DNA from: Lepidurus packardi
Lineage: Eukaryota > Arthropoda > Branchiopoda > Notostraca > Triopsidae
Assembly (NCBI GenBank): GCA_023053545.1
Contig: JAKZAN010000002.1
Coordinates: 3,270,375-3,334,374 of the forward strand
Direction of reading: 5' to 3'
Length of the DNA stretch: 64,000 nucleotides
Each line of letters starts with the position of its first letter. The stretch's first letter is position 1. The notes under the pieces are model-generated. The model made no database searches. It was not told the origin of the DNA and worked only from the letters and a program-made list of their open reading frames with translations. A program made the position numbers and the translations under genes. Positions 1 through 11,463 of the stretch are shown in pieces.

Positions 1-513
1 AACAACATCATTTCTTCCTCTTGCCTTTTTGCGTTCCTCAAATTGCTTGTTGCAGATGTTTTTCAAGGTTAAAAGAAGTGGAAGAAGAGGTGGAAAATCT
101 TCTTACTGGAATGCCAAGGGAAGCAGGTATAACGCAACTTTCCTTATACCCTGTAAACACCCTTATTTTGGTGAGTTTTAACAACACCCTCAGGATGACT
201 CTGTTGTGACGGGAGAAGAGATCTTTCTTCTAGTAACAACAGAGCCATAACTTTTCCAACCCTGTTTGTTGATGACCGACTGGTATAAAAGGACAGTATG
301 CAATGGATTTGTAGCTAGTGCCATCCTAACGTGTAGTAAGACCAAAAGTCTCTCCTTAAGTACAATTCAGTAACTCCAATACGACTACAATAAGTTTAAC
401 AGGTAAAACTCCTTAAAAGTCCTTAAAATTTCCTAATATTTAGTTAAATGAACGATATTCTAGTAAAAAGAGAAAAAGTTTAACATCTTTGTTCAAAACC
501 GCAAAAAAATCTA

Positions 514-905
514 TCCATTTCAATTAAACTGAGTAAAACTCACTTGGATTCAAATTGAATGTTACAATTGCAAATGAAGTTTGAGTGAAATTTATGGAAA
601 TTAGAGGCAAAGTATCAAAAACCATAAAACGAAGATTACCTGATATTCACTGACAATTATTTGCCTATTTTGATTTCTTACATCGTTCTTTATTTCATTC
701 CTTAAAAAACGATTTTCTTACTATCTTTCTTAACCGAGTTTTTGAATCAAGTAAAACCCCCTTCAGAGAAGAAGTTACTACCCCTATTAAAAATCGGGAA
801 ATTTAAATCCATTTCCATTAAACTGAGCAAACCTCGCTTGGAATCAAATGGAATGTTACGATCTCAAACGCAGTTTCAGTGAAATGTATTTAGATTAGAG
901 GCAAT
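514..905. repeat. Spaced direct repeat upstream of the SOD-like gene
   Basis: Bases 514-610 and 808-905 are diverged copies of the same roughly 97-bp unit. Both run from TCCATTT through a TTAAACTGAG core to ATTAGAGGCAA. The copies lie 294 bp apart and the second ends about 90 bp before the SOD start codon. No terminal inverted repeats were seen. The rest of 1-991 shows no gene I can support; the open frame at 21-209 resembles nothing I know. Confidence 0.7.
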
Positions 906-991
906 TTAGGGTGAAATTATCATGGACAATGAAACGGACCTCAAAGATCTAATTTCTTTTGTTTGTGGAACAGTTGCGAAAAAAAACAGCC

Positions 992-2546
992 ATGAACCAA
1001 ATATGGTGCATCTTGGTGAGCACGATGAGCATTTTGATGTGCATGGCTTCTGGGGTTGCAAATCAGCAGGATCAGAAAGAAAGAAGGGCCACTGCACGGC
1101 TTTTGGATGAAAAGGGAGGACTTATTGGCGTTCTTAATTTTTTACAACCACCTAATGGCACAGTTCACATTACGGGTAACATCACAGGATTAGAACCGGG
1201 CAAACATGGAATCCATGTACACACCAACGGAGATTGCACTCAAGCCGGACAGCACTTCAAGGTATCATGTTTTTAAATAAATATATTATTCCTTTGAAAT
1301 TAACAGAATCATTTACGTCTCCATTTGTATATTATTAAGCGATGTGAGATTCCAAGTGAGCGACATTAATCGAACAAGCATTCTTAGCGTACTCCAGCGC
1401 CGAAAACTAAGGTTTCCGACGTGTTCTTTTGGTCAGCCGGGAACTCGTAACGTTAGTTTGACCTGCCGTACAAGACAGCACAACGAGCAATACTGAATAA
1501 TGAAATACCACGGAGTGCATGTTAGCCACTAACGCGAATCTGTCCAATTACTTAGGTTTCGTATTAAATTGCCCGGTGCCTTTTATTACGGGAGTCACGA
1601 AATCGATTTGTTCGTAGTATCTTTAGCTATTAATCGATATTTAGCTATTATCGATATTTAGCTATTAATCGATTCCGAACTCAATTACAGATTTAATATA
1701 AAAACAGACCCATTTCAATCTATCGGTTTCTTAAGCTAGCTAATTAATCTAATAGCCTTAATTTGCAAAAAAAGGTACACAAACGCAACGTGCCTCTCAA
1801 ATATCGAAATTCGAAGTGATATATCGATATTTTAAATCAAAGGCGATTACTTTGAATCTCAAATACCTTTTTTAGAGTACATATCGATGCTTAAACCGGT
1901 TCGTTGACTCCCAATTCCACCCGCACTAGCTAATATTGATATCCAACCCAATTTCTCTCTCGAGATCACAATCGCTTTACCTATTCTGGATTTCAACTAA
2001 TCCCCTGCAATCAATTCTATTACTTTGCTCCATTCTAATCATCCTTTCCATTAATAATTAAAGAGTAACAATTAGCTAATCGCTTAGAAATCAACCGGTG
2101 GTAACAAATATCCCTCAAATTCCAATACCGATTGTTCCAACTCTTGGTCAGTACCGATTTCAACTAAAGTTATTCTATCATAATCAATTCTAATGACTGA
2201 TTATTAAGAGTATAGTTCAGCTAATCGTTTTGAAGCTAAATAATGATCTCAAACTTCAAATATAAATTTTTTCCATTACTGATTCAATGCATTTCAATAG
2301 AGAGACCACGGATTGCCAGATAATCCAAACCGCCACGTGGGTGACCTCGGCAACATTTTGGCCTCCGCGGACGGCGTGGCGGTCGTCGACATAGTGGATA
2401 AACTCGTTTCCCTAAGCGGCCCACACAACATAATCGGCCGCAGCATAATCATCGATAGCGTGGAAGACCTTGGCCAACCTGAAGCTAACCCTCCCATCTA
2501 TCCACCCCGTGTAGCTTGCGGGATTATTGGCGTCATCGGAGCATAA
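992..2546 (+). CDS. Secreted Cu/Zn superoxide dismutase-like protein (altered copper site)
   Basis: Two coding exons, 992-1261 and 2301-2546, give about 171 aa. The start at 992 is chosen because it opens a hydrophobic signal peptide ([20 protein letters not shown]), suggesting an extracellular SOD. Exon 1 carries [18 protein letters not shown] (two Cu-ligand His, the disulphide Cys and the bridging His). Exon 2 carries the zinc ligands ([11 protein letters not shown]) and the C-terminal RVACG with the anion-channel Arg and second Cys. The usual fourth copper His (VVHxxxDDLG in active SODs) is Asp here ([10 protein letters not shown]), the residue found in the SOD-like domain of the copper chaperone CCS. 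The zinc loop is also about three residues short at the splice junction; a missed micro-exon could explain that. The fold is secure. Dismutase activity is doubtful, so this may be a pseudoenzyme. Confidence 0.85.
1262..2300 (+). other. Large intron of the SOD-like gene
   Basis: A 1,039-bp GT-AG intron, far longer than the roughly 65-bp introns elsewhere in the window. It is AT-rich. At about 1617-1676 it holds three tandem copies of a unit built on TTTAGCTATTAATCGATA. I see no other gene or element in it. Confidence 0.7.
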
Positions 2547-3604
2547 GAACAAGCATCATAAACAAATAACTCTTCGGCATTACTACAAAACAATGAAGAA
2601 AATGGCCACATGACACAAAAATCTATTTCAAATGTGTGTTTTTCCTCTCTCCCATTTCTTCCGCGCACAGGGAGCGGGACGAATGTGAACTCGATTTGCT
2701 TCTTTTGCTTTTCAAAAAAGGAACCAACTTGACAACAATGACAATCAACTTTTTTTTCTTTTTTTTAAATAAATGAGGAGCTTATTAGTTTTCTGGTGGT
2801 ATTGAACGGCCAACACAACAACTAAAAATCAGGTGTTTTGTCTCGATTATGGCAATAAACTACATTAAAGCTGAAAAAAGGTTTCAAAATGAAAAAATGT
2901 ATGTCATAAAACGGACCAAGTTATTTATTTTGGATGACAAACGCTTATGTCAATTATTCATTTTACCTTACAAGACCAATCACAAAAACAAAATGGACTT
3001 TTACTTGCCCCGCGACTTGCGGGCTACGCTGCACAGCAAGCGTAACCCGCATGGTCCGAACCGCCTTGTGCGGTCCCATTGCAAGGGAATAGTCTCTCGG
3101 TCGATTATCCTAATCGAAGCTTGCCGATAGACCCTCAGACCCTGTCACGATTGATATAACCTCGAGTAACACGTACGCTTATATACCGACTCCAGAAATC
3201 AAACGAGCAGTAAAATGGTGCGGATGGATCGAACATCTCAAAATCTTAAACAAAAGTCCAAAAAGCGAGATATTCGAATGTCATAAGTTGAGTAAAGCGA
3301 TATTACAAAAAAACATGTGGATCTAAAGACGAGCGCATGATAACACCTTCATGGCAACCTTGAGTACCAAGCATGGTAATGACCAGTTTCTATGAAAATA
3401 ATATTGTTTAGTTAGTAATTTCTAAGTACTTACACGTCTAACGCATGAAAATCACATTACCCCTCCCATTGGTATTTCCCTCCCATTCTCAGGTGTATAT
3501 AGGTGTATATTTGGCTGCAGTATATAGGGGTATGTCATCACTGACATCTTTTGACGGAAAATGGTCAACTACTTTAAGCATACCATGGCCTTAAAGCCCA
3601 CAAC
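2547..3604. other. Intergenic stretch, no gene supported
   Basis: Only short open frames without recognisable motifs occur. At about 3020-3085 two short hairpins sit close together (gcgggctacgct against agcgtaacccgc, then accgc against gcggt), perhaps the end of an unidentified mobile element. Confidence 0.4.
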
Positions 3605-4362
3605 GGGTAAGAGAAGATTCCCCACAGCCAAAACCTGTTTTTACTAATACCTGTAAACTCACCACAAGTGCCTGCTAGTGACAATTCCCCACACGAAAAT
3701 TCACCACAGTATGATCATTTAATACTGACATAGTGGGAAACCCACCTTAAGGTAACTGGGAGGGAGGGGGGGCAAAGTTACTCGAACCAAGGTTCCATCA
3801 TCGGGCAGGGCTAGCATAGGGAATACTTTGTCCAATGACGTCGCGTCTTTCCTGAAAGCGCGGATTTGGAGACACGGGAAGCGACTACGTTCTGTTGCTA
3901 TATTCTTAATATATGAAATGTTTGCTCACGTTTAATAATAATACATTTGAATACAAACTACAACTTGTTTTCACGACGTGTTCATGTTTTGTTTGTGTAC
4001 AAACTACAACTCGTTTTGTGTTACAAACTACTACAACTCGTACAACTACGTCTACAATTTGACTACAAACTACAAATCATTTAAATTTGAATACAAACTA
4101 CAACTCGTTTTCACGATGTGTTCGCGTTTTGTTTGTGTACAGGGAGTCAGGAACGACACCTCTCCCGAAATAATAAGAAAGCATTGGGCGGGGCTAGCGT
4201 GGGGGGTGGAAGAAAGCTTGAAGGCGGGTTTCCACTATGTCAGTATTAAATGACCATACTGTGGTGAATTTTCGTGTGGGGAATTGTCATTAGATGGCAG
4301 TTGTGGTGAGTTTACAGGATCAGCAAAAACAGGTTTTGGCTGTGGGGAATCTTCTCTTACCC
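3605..4362. mobile_element. Foldback/MITE-like element with about 148-bp terminal inverted repeats
   Basis: Left arm 3605-3752 (starting GGGTAAGAGAAG) and right arm 4218-4362 are inverted copies differing at roughly one base in ten. The centre holds a direct duplication: 3946-4001 recurs at 4084-4140 (ATACAAACTACAACT core), plus a run of shorter ACAAACTACAACTCG units. No transposase frame lies inside, so it is non-autonomous. I could not find a convincing target-site duplication, so the superfamily is unknown. Confidence 0.75.
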
Positions 4363-4765
4363 ATATCCCTGACTTAAGTTCAAATTTTTGTCTTTCTCGC
4401 CCCAACAATCCACGGGCAGCCAAAAACATTTCATTTTTATTTATAGTCTGTTAAAATGCTTTAAAATGTATTATGTGTGCCCTAAAATGTACAGACTGTC
4501 AATATACGAGTATAAACTTGAACATGAACTCTGTTACCACTAAAGTTTTTTTATTAACTAGGTTTTTTGCATATATCTGTTAGTACAAAATCCTTTTAAC
4601 ACAAAAAAAAATTCGGTCTCTTCAATTTAGTGTTAAGCGGTGTTCACTGTACCTGGGCGTGGACTCCCTGTTTATAAGCTCGGCCTTCTTTACCACGAGT
4701 GTAAATAGAGCGTCAAAAGTATTTGAAACATTCAATTTTAAAAGCGTTATAAAGAGCAACAATTA

Positions 4766-5364
4766 ATGGATTCCGAAGTTTTGAGTACTAGTACGTCCCT
4801 AGATGATAAAACCGAAGATTTTGGTGAGAATCCTACTCGTGACATCTTAGCTGAAGGCATCATCAGCTTCCTTAGACCAACAGTTGACGGTTTGGACCAA
4901 AGCATTCGCAGTACCAAGTACGAGTTTTCAATTAAAATAAACTCCCTTTTGACGGTATATAACAAAAATTTCTTAAAGGCATAGTCAGGCAGAATTAGCA
5001 GTCCAAATTGACTCCTTAGCCAAATCTTTGTGCGCCATTGGCGAGAACCAGGCGTGCCCTATCGATTTAGAAGTTTACATCAAGAAATTACTGGACGCCA
5101 AACGTCGAATAACAGTAATTGGTAGCGTTCTTCAAAACTCACAAGTAAAGTGTGTCAAGTTATTTGAGCTATACGGATTATAATGGCTTGTCAAATGTTT
5201 TGCGTTTATTTTTTTACAATTATACGCTATTTTTTTCAAATAAAGCAATAATTATGGTTCTTCTCAATTAGGAACGTTTGGTAAGAGTCCATCAGCTAGC
5301 TCAGAAGGACATCGCTCGTCGTAAGTCGTCTTTAGAAGTCCAGCATCCGTTTTCCGGCCTCTAA
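4766..5364 (+). CDS. SNAPIN: SNAPIN (BLOC-1 / BORC / SNARE-associated subunit)
   Basis: Three exons, 4766-4917, 4985-5144 and 5272-5364, encode about 134 aa, against 136 in human. Introns are 67 and 127 bp. Family-typical segments are LRPTVDGLDQSIRST in exon 1, QAELAVQIDSLAKSLC and YIKKLLDAKRRI in exon 2, and ERLVRVHQLAQKDIARRK in exon 3. The protein is mostly helical and coiled-coil forming. In animals snapin is a subunit of BLOC-1 and BORC, binds SNAP-25 and acts in lysosome/endosome positioning and vesicle priming. The stop lies only 43 nt before the N6AMT1 start, with no AATAAA between, so the two genes may share a transcript. Confidence 0.88.
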
Positions 5365-5407
5365 AAGCCCCCAAAACTTTAAAAAAGATTAAAAGAATTC
5401 GTACCCA

Positions 5408-6052
5408 ATGGAAACACCTGATTTATCTTGTTTTGCGGCTCATGATTGGGAGAAAGTCTACGAGCCTGCAGAAGATTCATTCCTGTTGATCGACGCGTTG
5501 GAGCAAGATTTCGCTTTCATTAGAGATACAGTTAAACCTAATTTGTGTTTGGAAGTGGGAAGCGGCTCTGGCGTGGTCCTTACAGCCTTGGCTAAACATT
5601 TGGGACCTTCAGCGTTCTATTTAAGCACGGATTTAAATTTCTGCGCGAACCAAGCAACCCAGAAGTTGGCTCACCATAATGGCGCGGGTGTGCAAGCTAT
5701 AAACTGCAATTTGGCGGAACCTTTGCTTCCTAGATTGATTGGGAAAGTGGATCTCATGCTTTTTAACCCACCGTATGTACCAACTGAGTCTTTAGAAATT
5801 GAAGAGGAGGATTTGCTGGTTAAATCCTGGGCAGGAGGTGTTAAAGGAAGGGAAATTACGGATAAATGGCTGGCACTTTTGCCACAAGTCTTGAGTAGGA
5901 AAGGAGTGGCTTACCTGCTCATTATCAAGGAGAATGATGAGGAAGAGATCGTGGAAATGATGGTCCAACGTCGATTGAAAGCTGAAGCGGTTATGGCGAG
6001 GAGAACTGGACCCGAGCACTTGAAGATCCTTAGATTTTCTTTTTGCCTGTAA
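5408..6052 (+). CDS. N6AMT1: N6AMT1/HEMK2 methyltransferase
   Basis: Single-exon frame of 214 aa, the same length as the human protein. It has YEPAEDSFLLIDAL at residues 18-31, the SAM-binding motif LEVGSGSGVV near residue 49, and the NPPYVPT catalytic motif near residue 120, where Asn-Pro-Pro-Tyr holds the amide or amine substrate. The known role is methylation of the Gln of the GGQ motif in release factor eRF1 and of some protein lysines, as a heterodimer with TRMT112 in the cytosol. A poly(A) signal AATAAA follows the stop at 6064. The closeness of the SNAPIN stop suggests a dicistronic mRNA or a promoter inside SNAPIN. All key residues are present. Confidence 0.93.
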   Translation: METPDLSCFAAHDWEKVYEPAEDSFLLIDALEQDFAFIRDTVKPNLCLEVGSGSGVVLTALAKHLGPSAFYLSTDLNFCANQATQKLAHHNGAGVQAINCNLAEPLLPRLIGKVDLMLFNPPYVPTESLEIEEEDLLVKSWAGGVKGREITDKWLALLPQVLSRKGVAYLLIIKENDEEEIVEMMVQRRLKAEAVMARRTGPEHLKILRFSFCL

Positions 6053-7537
6053 ATGTAACATGGAATAAATTGGATGTGTTAGTGATAAGTAATTCATCGT
6101 CGTATAACTTACTGCTTTATTAAAGTTGTATAACTTGGTTTAATGTAAGGGAATTAAACAAAGATGAAAATAAAAGATGTTTTTCACTTGGTATTTCACC
6201 GTTTATAGTTACTTAATTTTTGTTATATATATCTAGAATATATTATTATATATTATAATATATTATTATGTTGTTATAGATATCTAGAATAGATAATTTG
6301 AAAACTCAATCATAAAATCCTGACTTTTCCTTCGCTTTGTTAACCGACTATACTGAGCTAAGGTATATGGGAGCCTTAATCATATTAAATATTAAACCTG
6401 TTATAGTTTATGCTAAAATCTGCTTCTCTACATTAGTACATATTTTACTTATAAGTATGTACCGTTAATGTATACCGAAATAATTACGCAGTAATTATAG
6501 TACCACTACAATATAGTTTAACTTAACTGCATATTAAATCAAATGTATTGATTTAAATATCGCGCCAAAGATTTCAACGAACGGTAGAGGAGAGCTTTCT
6601 GCGTAGGATCCTCGATTTGATGCAAAGTAACGAGGTCAAATCAAAGAGGGCTGAAAACCTTTTGCATAATAGAATATGGGCATAAATTCCACCGAATGTG
6701 TGACTGTGTTCACATGGCACATTCTTTCCTTGACAATCCCTTAACAAGTTTTCCGAAGTGCTGTCGTCCACGAAGCGAGCTCCTTGCTTTCTAACTTTTT
6801 TAAATGTTCACTCTGGTTTCGTTTGTGTTGACCGGTTGGTTGATTTTAATATTTGACCAATAGAAAGGCTGTACTGGAGTAGTTTGCAGAAGCCAGAAAA
6901 GCTGGAACCACGATACAGGACGGTGCTATTTTAGCCTGCAAACAGCGACGACGATTCTTTTTGCCTGTAAATAAGGTTTTCGCTACACAAATTAAAAAAT
7001 AAAAAATTTGATAATTCTATTTTATCGAGTGCTGAAATCGAGATATGAAATCGAGTGCTGATGGCCATATATAGGAAAAGGTAGGTGATAATTCACAAGA
7101 ATATCAGCTGATTTTGCATAAAATTACAAAATTTTCTCGGTTTTTGGCGGTTGATGTAGGATTGGCGGTCATCCGGGCAAATGAAGTCATCTTAATTATC
7201 AGCTAAAAATCACATGACAAAAAACGGAAAAAAGCGAATATTCACGTATTCGTCAGCTGGGTGGCAGAAAAATTTCAGAAGGTCCTGCTTTTGTAGGTAA
7301 AAACAAGTGGCAGATCAGGAAAAATACGTGCGAATCACGTTTAAATCCTCACATAATCACGAAAATCAGCTGATACCAGCAGGTAATGGTTATAGCTGAT
7401 ATGCAAAACAATGATACCTTCATTTAATTGGAAACAGGAGCCAAATTTTAACTTACAGCTTAGAAGAGGGTGAACTAGTTAAAGGAAAACAATTTGGAAA
7501 GTTCAAGATGTCGGAATACCCGAGGCATTTTTGCAGT
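6053..7537. other. Intergenic region between N6AMT1 and the hAT element
   Basis: AT-rich, with no supported gene. It contains a solitary TTAA-type MITE end (6357-6379) and, from about 7100 to 7400, several scattered CAGCTGAT words. About 6230-6290 is a TATTATA-rich simple stretch. Confidence 0.5.
6357..6379. repeat. Solitary end of a TTAA-flanked MITE
   Basis: The sequence GCTAAGGTATATGGGAGCC followed by TTAA matches the right terminal repeat of the complete element at 33866-34392. No partner end was found upstream, so this is a relic or a strongly diverged copy. Confidence 0.55.
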
Positions 7538-7545
7538 CGTGCACG

Positions 7546-10500
7546 CAGGGGCGTCGCGAGGGGGGGGTTTGGGGGGGTACACCCCCCCCCCCCCCCATAA
7601 TTGGCCAAAAACCGATTCGATAAAATTTGGGTCGCCGTAGGTAAAATTCGGAAAATGAAAATAAAATTTTCAAATGCTACAATAGATAAAGTGAATCTCG
7701 TAGAAGCTACTCCTGGTGAGGTCTATTGTTAATGTCCATTACAGTACCTTTAAAAAAAAAACGACCCCAACAAACCGTACTGCCCTAATGGCCCGCCACT
7801 TGCGCCTGAAAACAGTGCTGCGAATAGCCTGCTTAGCCATAATAGTTGCGGGCCATTAGGACGGTGCGCTTTGTTCTGCTTTGGGGGCACTGTGGTTCTA
7901 GCAGTTCTTGCGTACACACGTGTTTTTACGTACGATGTCTTCACTGCCTGAACCAAAGCGCCTTAAGATGGACAAAAAGGAACGTTCCAATAGGTACCTT
8001 GTACGATGCTTAATTTGTAATGCGGAAATTAGTAAGGACTATATTAATCTACACTACATGAAAATGCATCCAGCACACGTAGGTGCACCGAAGTGGGAAA
8101 GAGTTGCCAAGTTTGCAAACCCATTTGTCGCTCCAGCGCTGTGTAAGAAAACGTGCACGCCAACTGGTAACCCCGCAAGTAAAGCGGGTGATAATTCCCA
8201 AGAAATTACGGAAGTGCCTTATAACGTGGATAAGTCGAACTGTGATTCTGTTGTTCAAAAAACGGGAGGTATTAAAGAGGAGTGTGGAGACCTAGACCTT
8301 GAGGATATACCTGATGTAAACGAGGAAGCACGAAGCTTTGAAATGGATAGCATAGTCATTGAAGAATCATCTCCCGTACCTGGATTTGTCTCAGTCGAAT
8401 GTGAAAATATGACAGAAAAGTATGACATATTTTCTTGCCTTGGATCCCTAGAGATCTTAAAAGAAAAATTGACAGCATGCGACAGAGTAATTTCTTCTTT
8501 TAAAAGCTCATCTCTAGTCGATGAAGAGTCAGTGGCTTGTGCAATCTTAGATGTAGCGAATGAAGTAAAACTTGCAGTGAAAGAGACCCTTCGAGTGTCG
8601 ACTACAACGTTAGAATCTTTAAAAGTCAAGAATGTTGCACCTTTGCTTTCACTAGAAAACTGCTCGGTAGATCACGACCCTGGGTTGCGTCCCAAAGAAT
8701 TGTCGGATAATCAGAGGTCCTACTTGGTCAATCTGGGACCTTGCCAGCCTCAGTTGATGCATTTTCCTGACAACACTTCTATTACAAATGTGCGTCACAC
8801 CAACCGCTTCATCAATACGTGGTTCCAGGAGTTCCCCCATCTTGAGTACAGTGTCCAAATGGATAAAGCATATTGTTTCGTATGTAAACTGTTCCCCAAT
8901 GTTTTAGGTAGGTTATGTTATTAAATTTACCCTATTCTTTTGACGCTTATATCCGTGCTATTATATTAATTAGGTCGCTCGAAAGCGTCTGATGTCTTTA
9001 TTGAGGGAGTTCGTAGTTGGAACAAAATGAAGAGCAAAGGTTCAGACGACCCTGAAAAGCTCAGGAAACATTTCGCAAGCAAGTCTCACAGAGCTGCATT
9101 GCAAAGTTTCATTTCGTTTACGAATAAAGCGGGCGGTGTAGATTTGCTACTTAAACGCGAAAACAGCTCGCAGCTGATAAGGATAGAAGCAGAAAAGTTC
9201 CGAAACCAACAGATAATTCGAATGCTGTTGGATATCGTCAAAACACTTGCGCGGCAACAGCTTGCCTTCCGAGGAGCATCATGCAATGAACACAACGAAA
9301 ATTTCATGCAGATAGTTTTTTCTGCTGTCGCGTCATTGTCCTGATCTTCGTCGATGGATAGAGAGTAGGAGCGACCGCGCTAACAAAGTAACATATATGA
9401 GTGGAGAATCGGTTGAAGAGTTCATTAGCGTACTCGGGGAGCAAGTTAAGATCGAGATCGTGCAAGAAATTAATAAAGCAGAATATTACGGAATTTTTGC
9501 GGACACAACACCAGACGTCAGTCACGAAGAAAAGCTTATTTTTGGCGTTCGATACGTGCAAGGAAATGGCAACCCAATCGAAAGGGTCCTTGCCATTGTC
9601 AAAGCCAAATCTAAGACGGGGGAAGGGATTGCTCGTTGCGTAGTGGCTTGTCTAGTACGTTTGGGTCTTGATGTTGCGAAGATTCTCTTCCAATCTTATG
9701 ACTTTACGTATAGCATGTCGGGGAAAAATAACGGTGCCCAGGCGCACGTTTCACGCCTACTGCAAAAGTGCATTCCGTACTTCCGCTGTTTAGCGCACAG
9801 AGAGGAAAACATTGTGCAGCATGCGTGCGAGCGGGTAGCTAGCGTGCGAAACATTTTCGGCACATTGCAGCAATTGTACGTGTTTTTCACATCAGGAACG
9901 AAACGTTTTCAATTGTACAGAGATGCGCTGCAGAAAGTAGAAGGGAAGCTCATGCTGAAAAAGTTGTCCACGACTCGCTGGACTGCACGGAAAGATTCTC
10001 TTGTAGCTGCATGGAGCGCCCTTCCTGAAACTGTCAAGCTGCTTCATCTTATTTCTTGTGAGGGAAGCTTGGATCGGGAATCGACGGACAGGGCTAACGC
10101 GCTTCTTAAAGCCGTTACCAAGATGGATTTTATTTATACTGTCGGTTTTATGCGGCATGTCATGAGTGTCACAAGCTCATTAACAACTTGCCTGCAAGCA
10201 GAAAAGTTGGATATAATTGGCGCGAAGGATTTGTTTGCGGCAACTATTTCTATTCTGGACAAAATGGACGACTCTGTTATTGAGGAACAGGTGGAGGCTG
10301 CAGTAATCCATGCCCAAAACATAAATAGGATTTTGGATGGAGATGACGAAACGTACTATCCCGAGTACGAGTTCCGCCACCATCACAGGTTTATTCGCCC
10401 TCCAGCAAGATTTAGGGGCGAAGAGGACTCTGTCAGTTCGTCATCGAAACCTGCTGGTTTTCGAGACTTTTACCTCGCTGAGAGCAAACGAGTTTTGGAG

Positions 10501-11254
10501 GTAAACTTCTCCGAATTCACGGTTGATGGGTTGAAATACCGGATTTAAAGGTTTTTCTTCCATTTCAGTGTCTTATTGATGAAATGCGTGACTCGCTCGA
10601 AGAATTGGGAGCAAGAATTCTCCCTGTAACTAAACTTCTTCAAGTTCTTGATCTCGAGGACTGTTCGGAATTCGTTAAGCTGTTTCCCAGTGGTTTATTT
10701 AATCCCGAAGATTTGCGTGTAGAAATGGAGCTATTTAAAGCGGACTGCAATTTGAAATTTGGTGCTGAAATTTCACTAGATTTGTACCCCAAATTGTTTG
10801 AGAATGCCAAAAAAATGAAACTAGTCCTGCCCCTAGTATGGAAAGCCTACCTAGTCGCTCGTACAATTCCCGTTACCACAGCTAGTGGAGAACGTGGATT
10901 TAGCAAGCTCAAAATCATCAAGACCTCACTCCGCTCAGTCATGAGTGACGAACGACTAGAAAACCTCCTTCTGTTGGCGTCTGAAAAAGACATTTCGGGC
11001 GAAATTGATCAAAGCGACCTGTTGGAGCGATGGAAAGCGAAGAAAAATAGGAAAGTTTGTTTTTAATCGGAATGTGCAGAACGAGGATTGTTCAATAAAT
11101 CTCGTAAAATTAAAGGAAATAGCTACGATAATAACTGTTTAAATCTGTAATAGTCGATAGAAAATACTATAATACAGTCGGTAAAATCGGCAACTACAGT
11201 CGGTAAAACTAAGGTCTCCACCCCCCCAATGGAAACCCCCTCGCGACGCCCCTG
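7546..11254 (+). mobile_element. hAT-superfamily DNA transposon, full length
   Basis: The 3,709-bp element has terminal inverted repeats CAGGGGCGTCGCGAGGGGG, perfect over 19 bp. It is flanked by an exact 8-bp target duplication CGTGCACG (7538-7545 and 11255-11262), the hallmark size for hAT. The left end is followed by a long G/C run (about 7560-7600). Inside is one transposase gene with two short introns. The crisp ends and duplication indicate a fairly recent insertion; one frameshift suggests this copy is now non-autonomous. Confidence 0.93.
7935..11066 (+). CDS. hAT transposase (zinc-finger / hAT-dimerisation type), one frameshift
   Basis: Exons 7935-8907, 8974-10500 and 10569-11066, with GT-AG introns of 66 and 68 bp. 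The N-terminus has a BED/C2H2-like finger (CLICNAEISKDYINLHYMKM). Before the first intron lies the TTF-type finger region (YCFVCKLFP). The catalytic core follows with FADTTPDVSH, and the C-terminus carries the dimerisation motif ASGERGFSKLKIIKTSLRS. The frame is interrupted once, in the T run 9316-9321 in exon 2; beyond it the same protein continues in another frame. Total length would be near 998 aa. The architecture matches the ZMYM/ZNF862-like hAT group. Confidence 0.85.
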
Positions 11255-11463
11255 CGTGCACGTGATTTGCAGTTTGTAGCGCGCATCTTTCCCTGTCGTC
11301 GCAATTAAAACGCAGATTTTATACTTGATTTTGGATTTATTAAATTGTATTACTGTCATTCGAAGGAAATAAATATTAAATAGCAGGCAGATTGAAAGAA
11401 GTGAATTGGATAGGCAGGTGTGTTCACACTCTGATCCTATAATTTTGGAGAATGAAATTAGGC

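Noticed and set aside
7560-7600. Long G/C runs (also near 33264 and 54088)
   Set aside because: Simple homopolymer tracts likely to be length-variable; no function inferred.
9304-10386. Minus-strand frames across the hAT transposase
   Set aside because: Shadows of the plus-strand transposase, without motifs.
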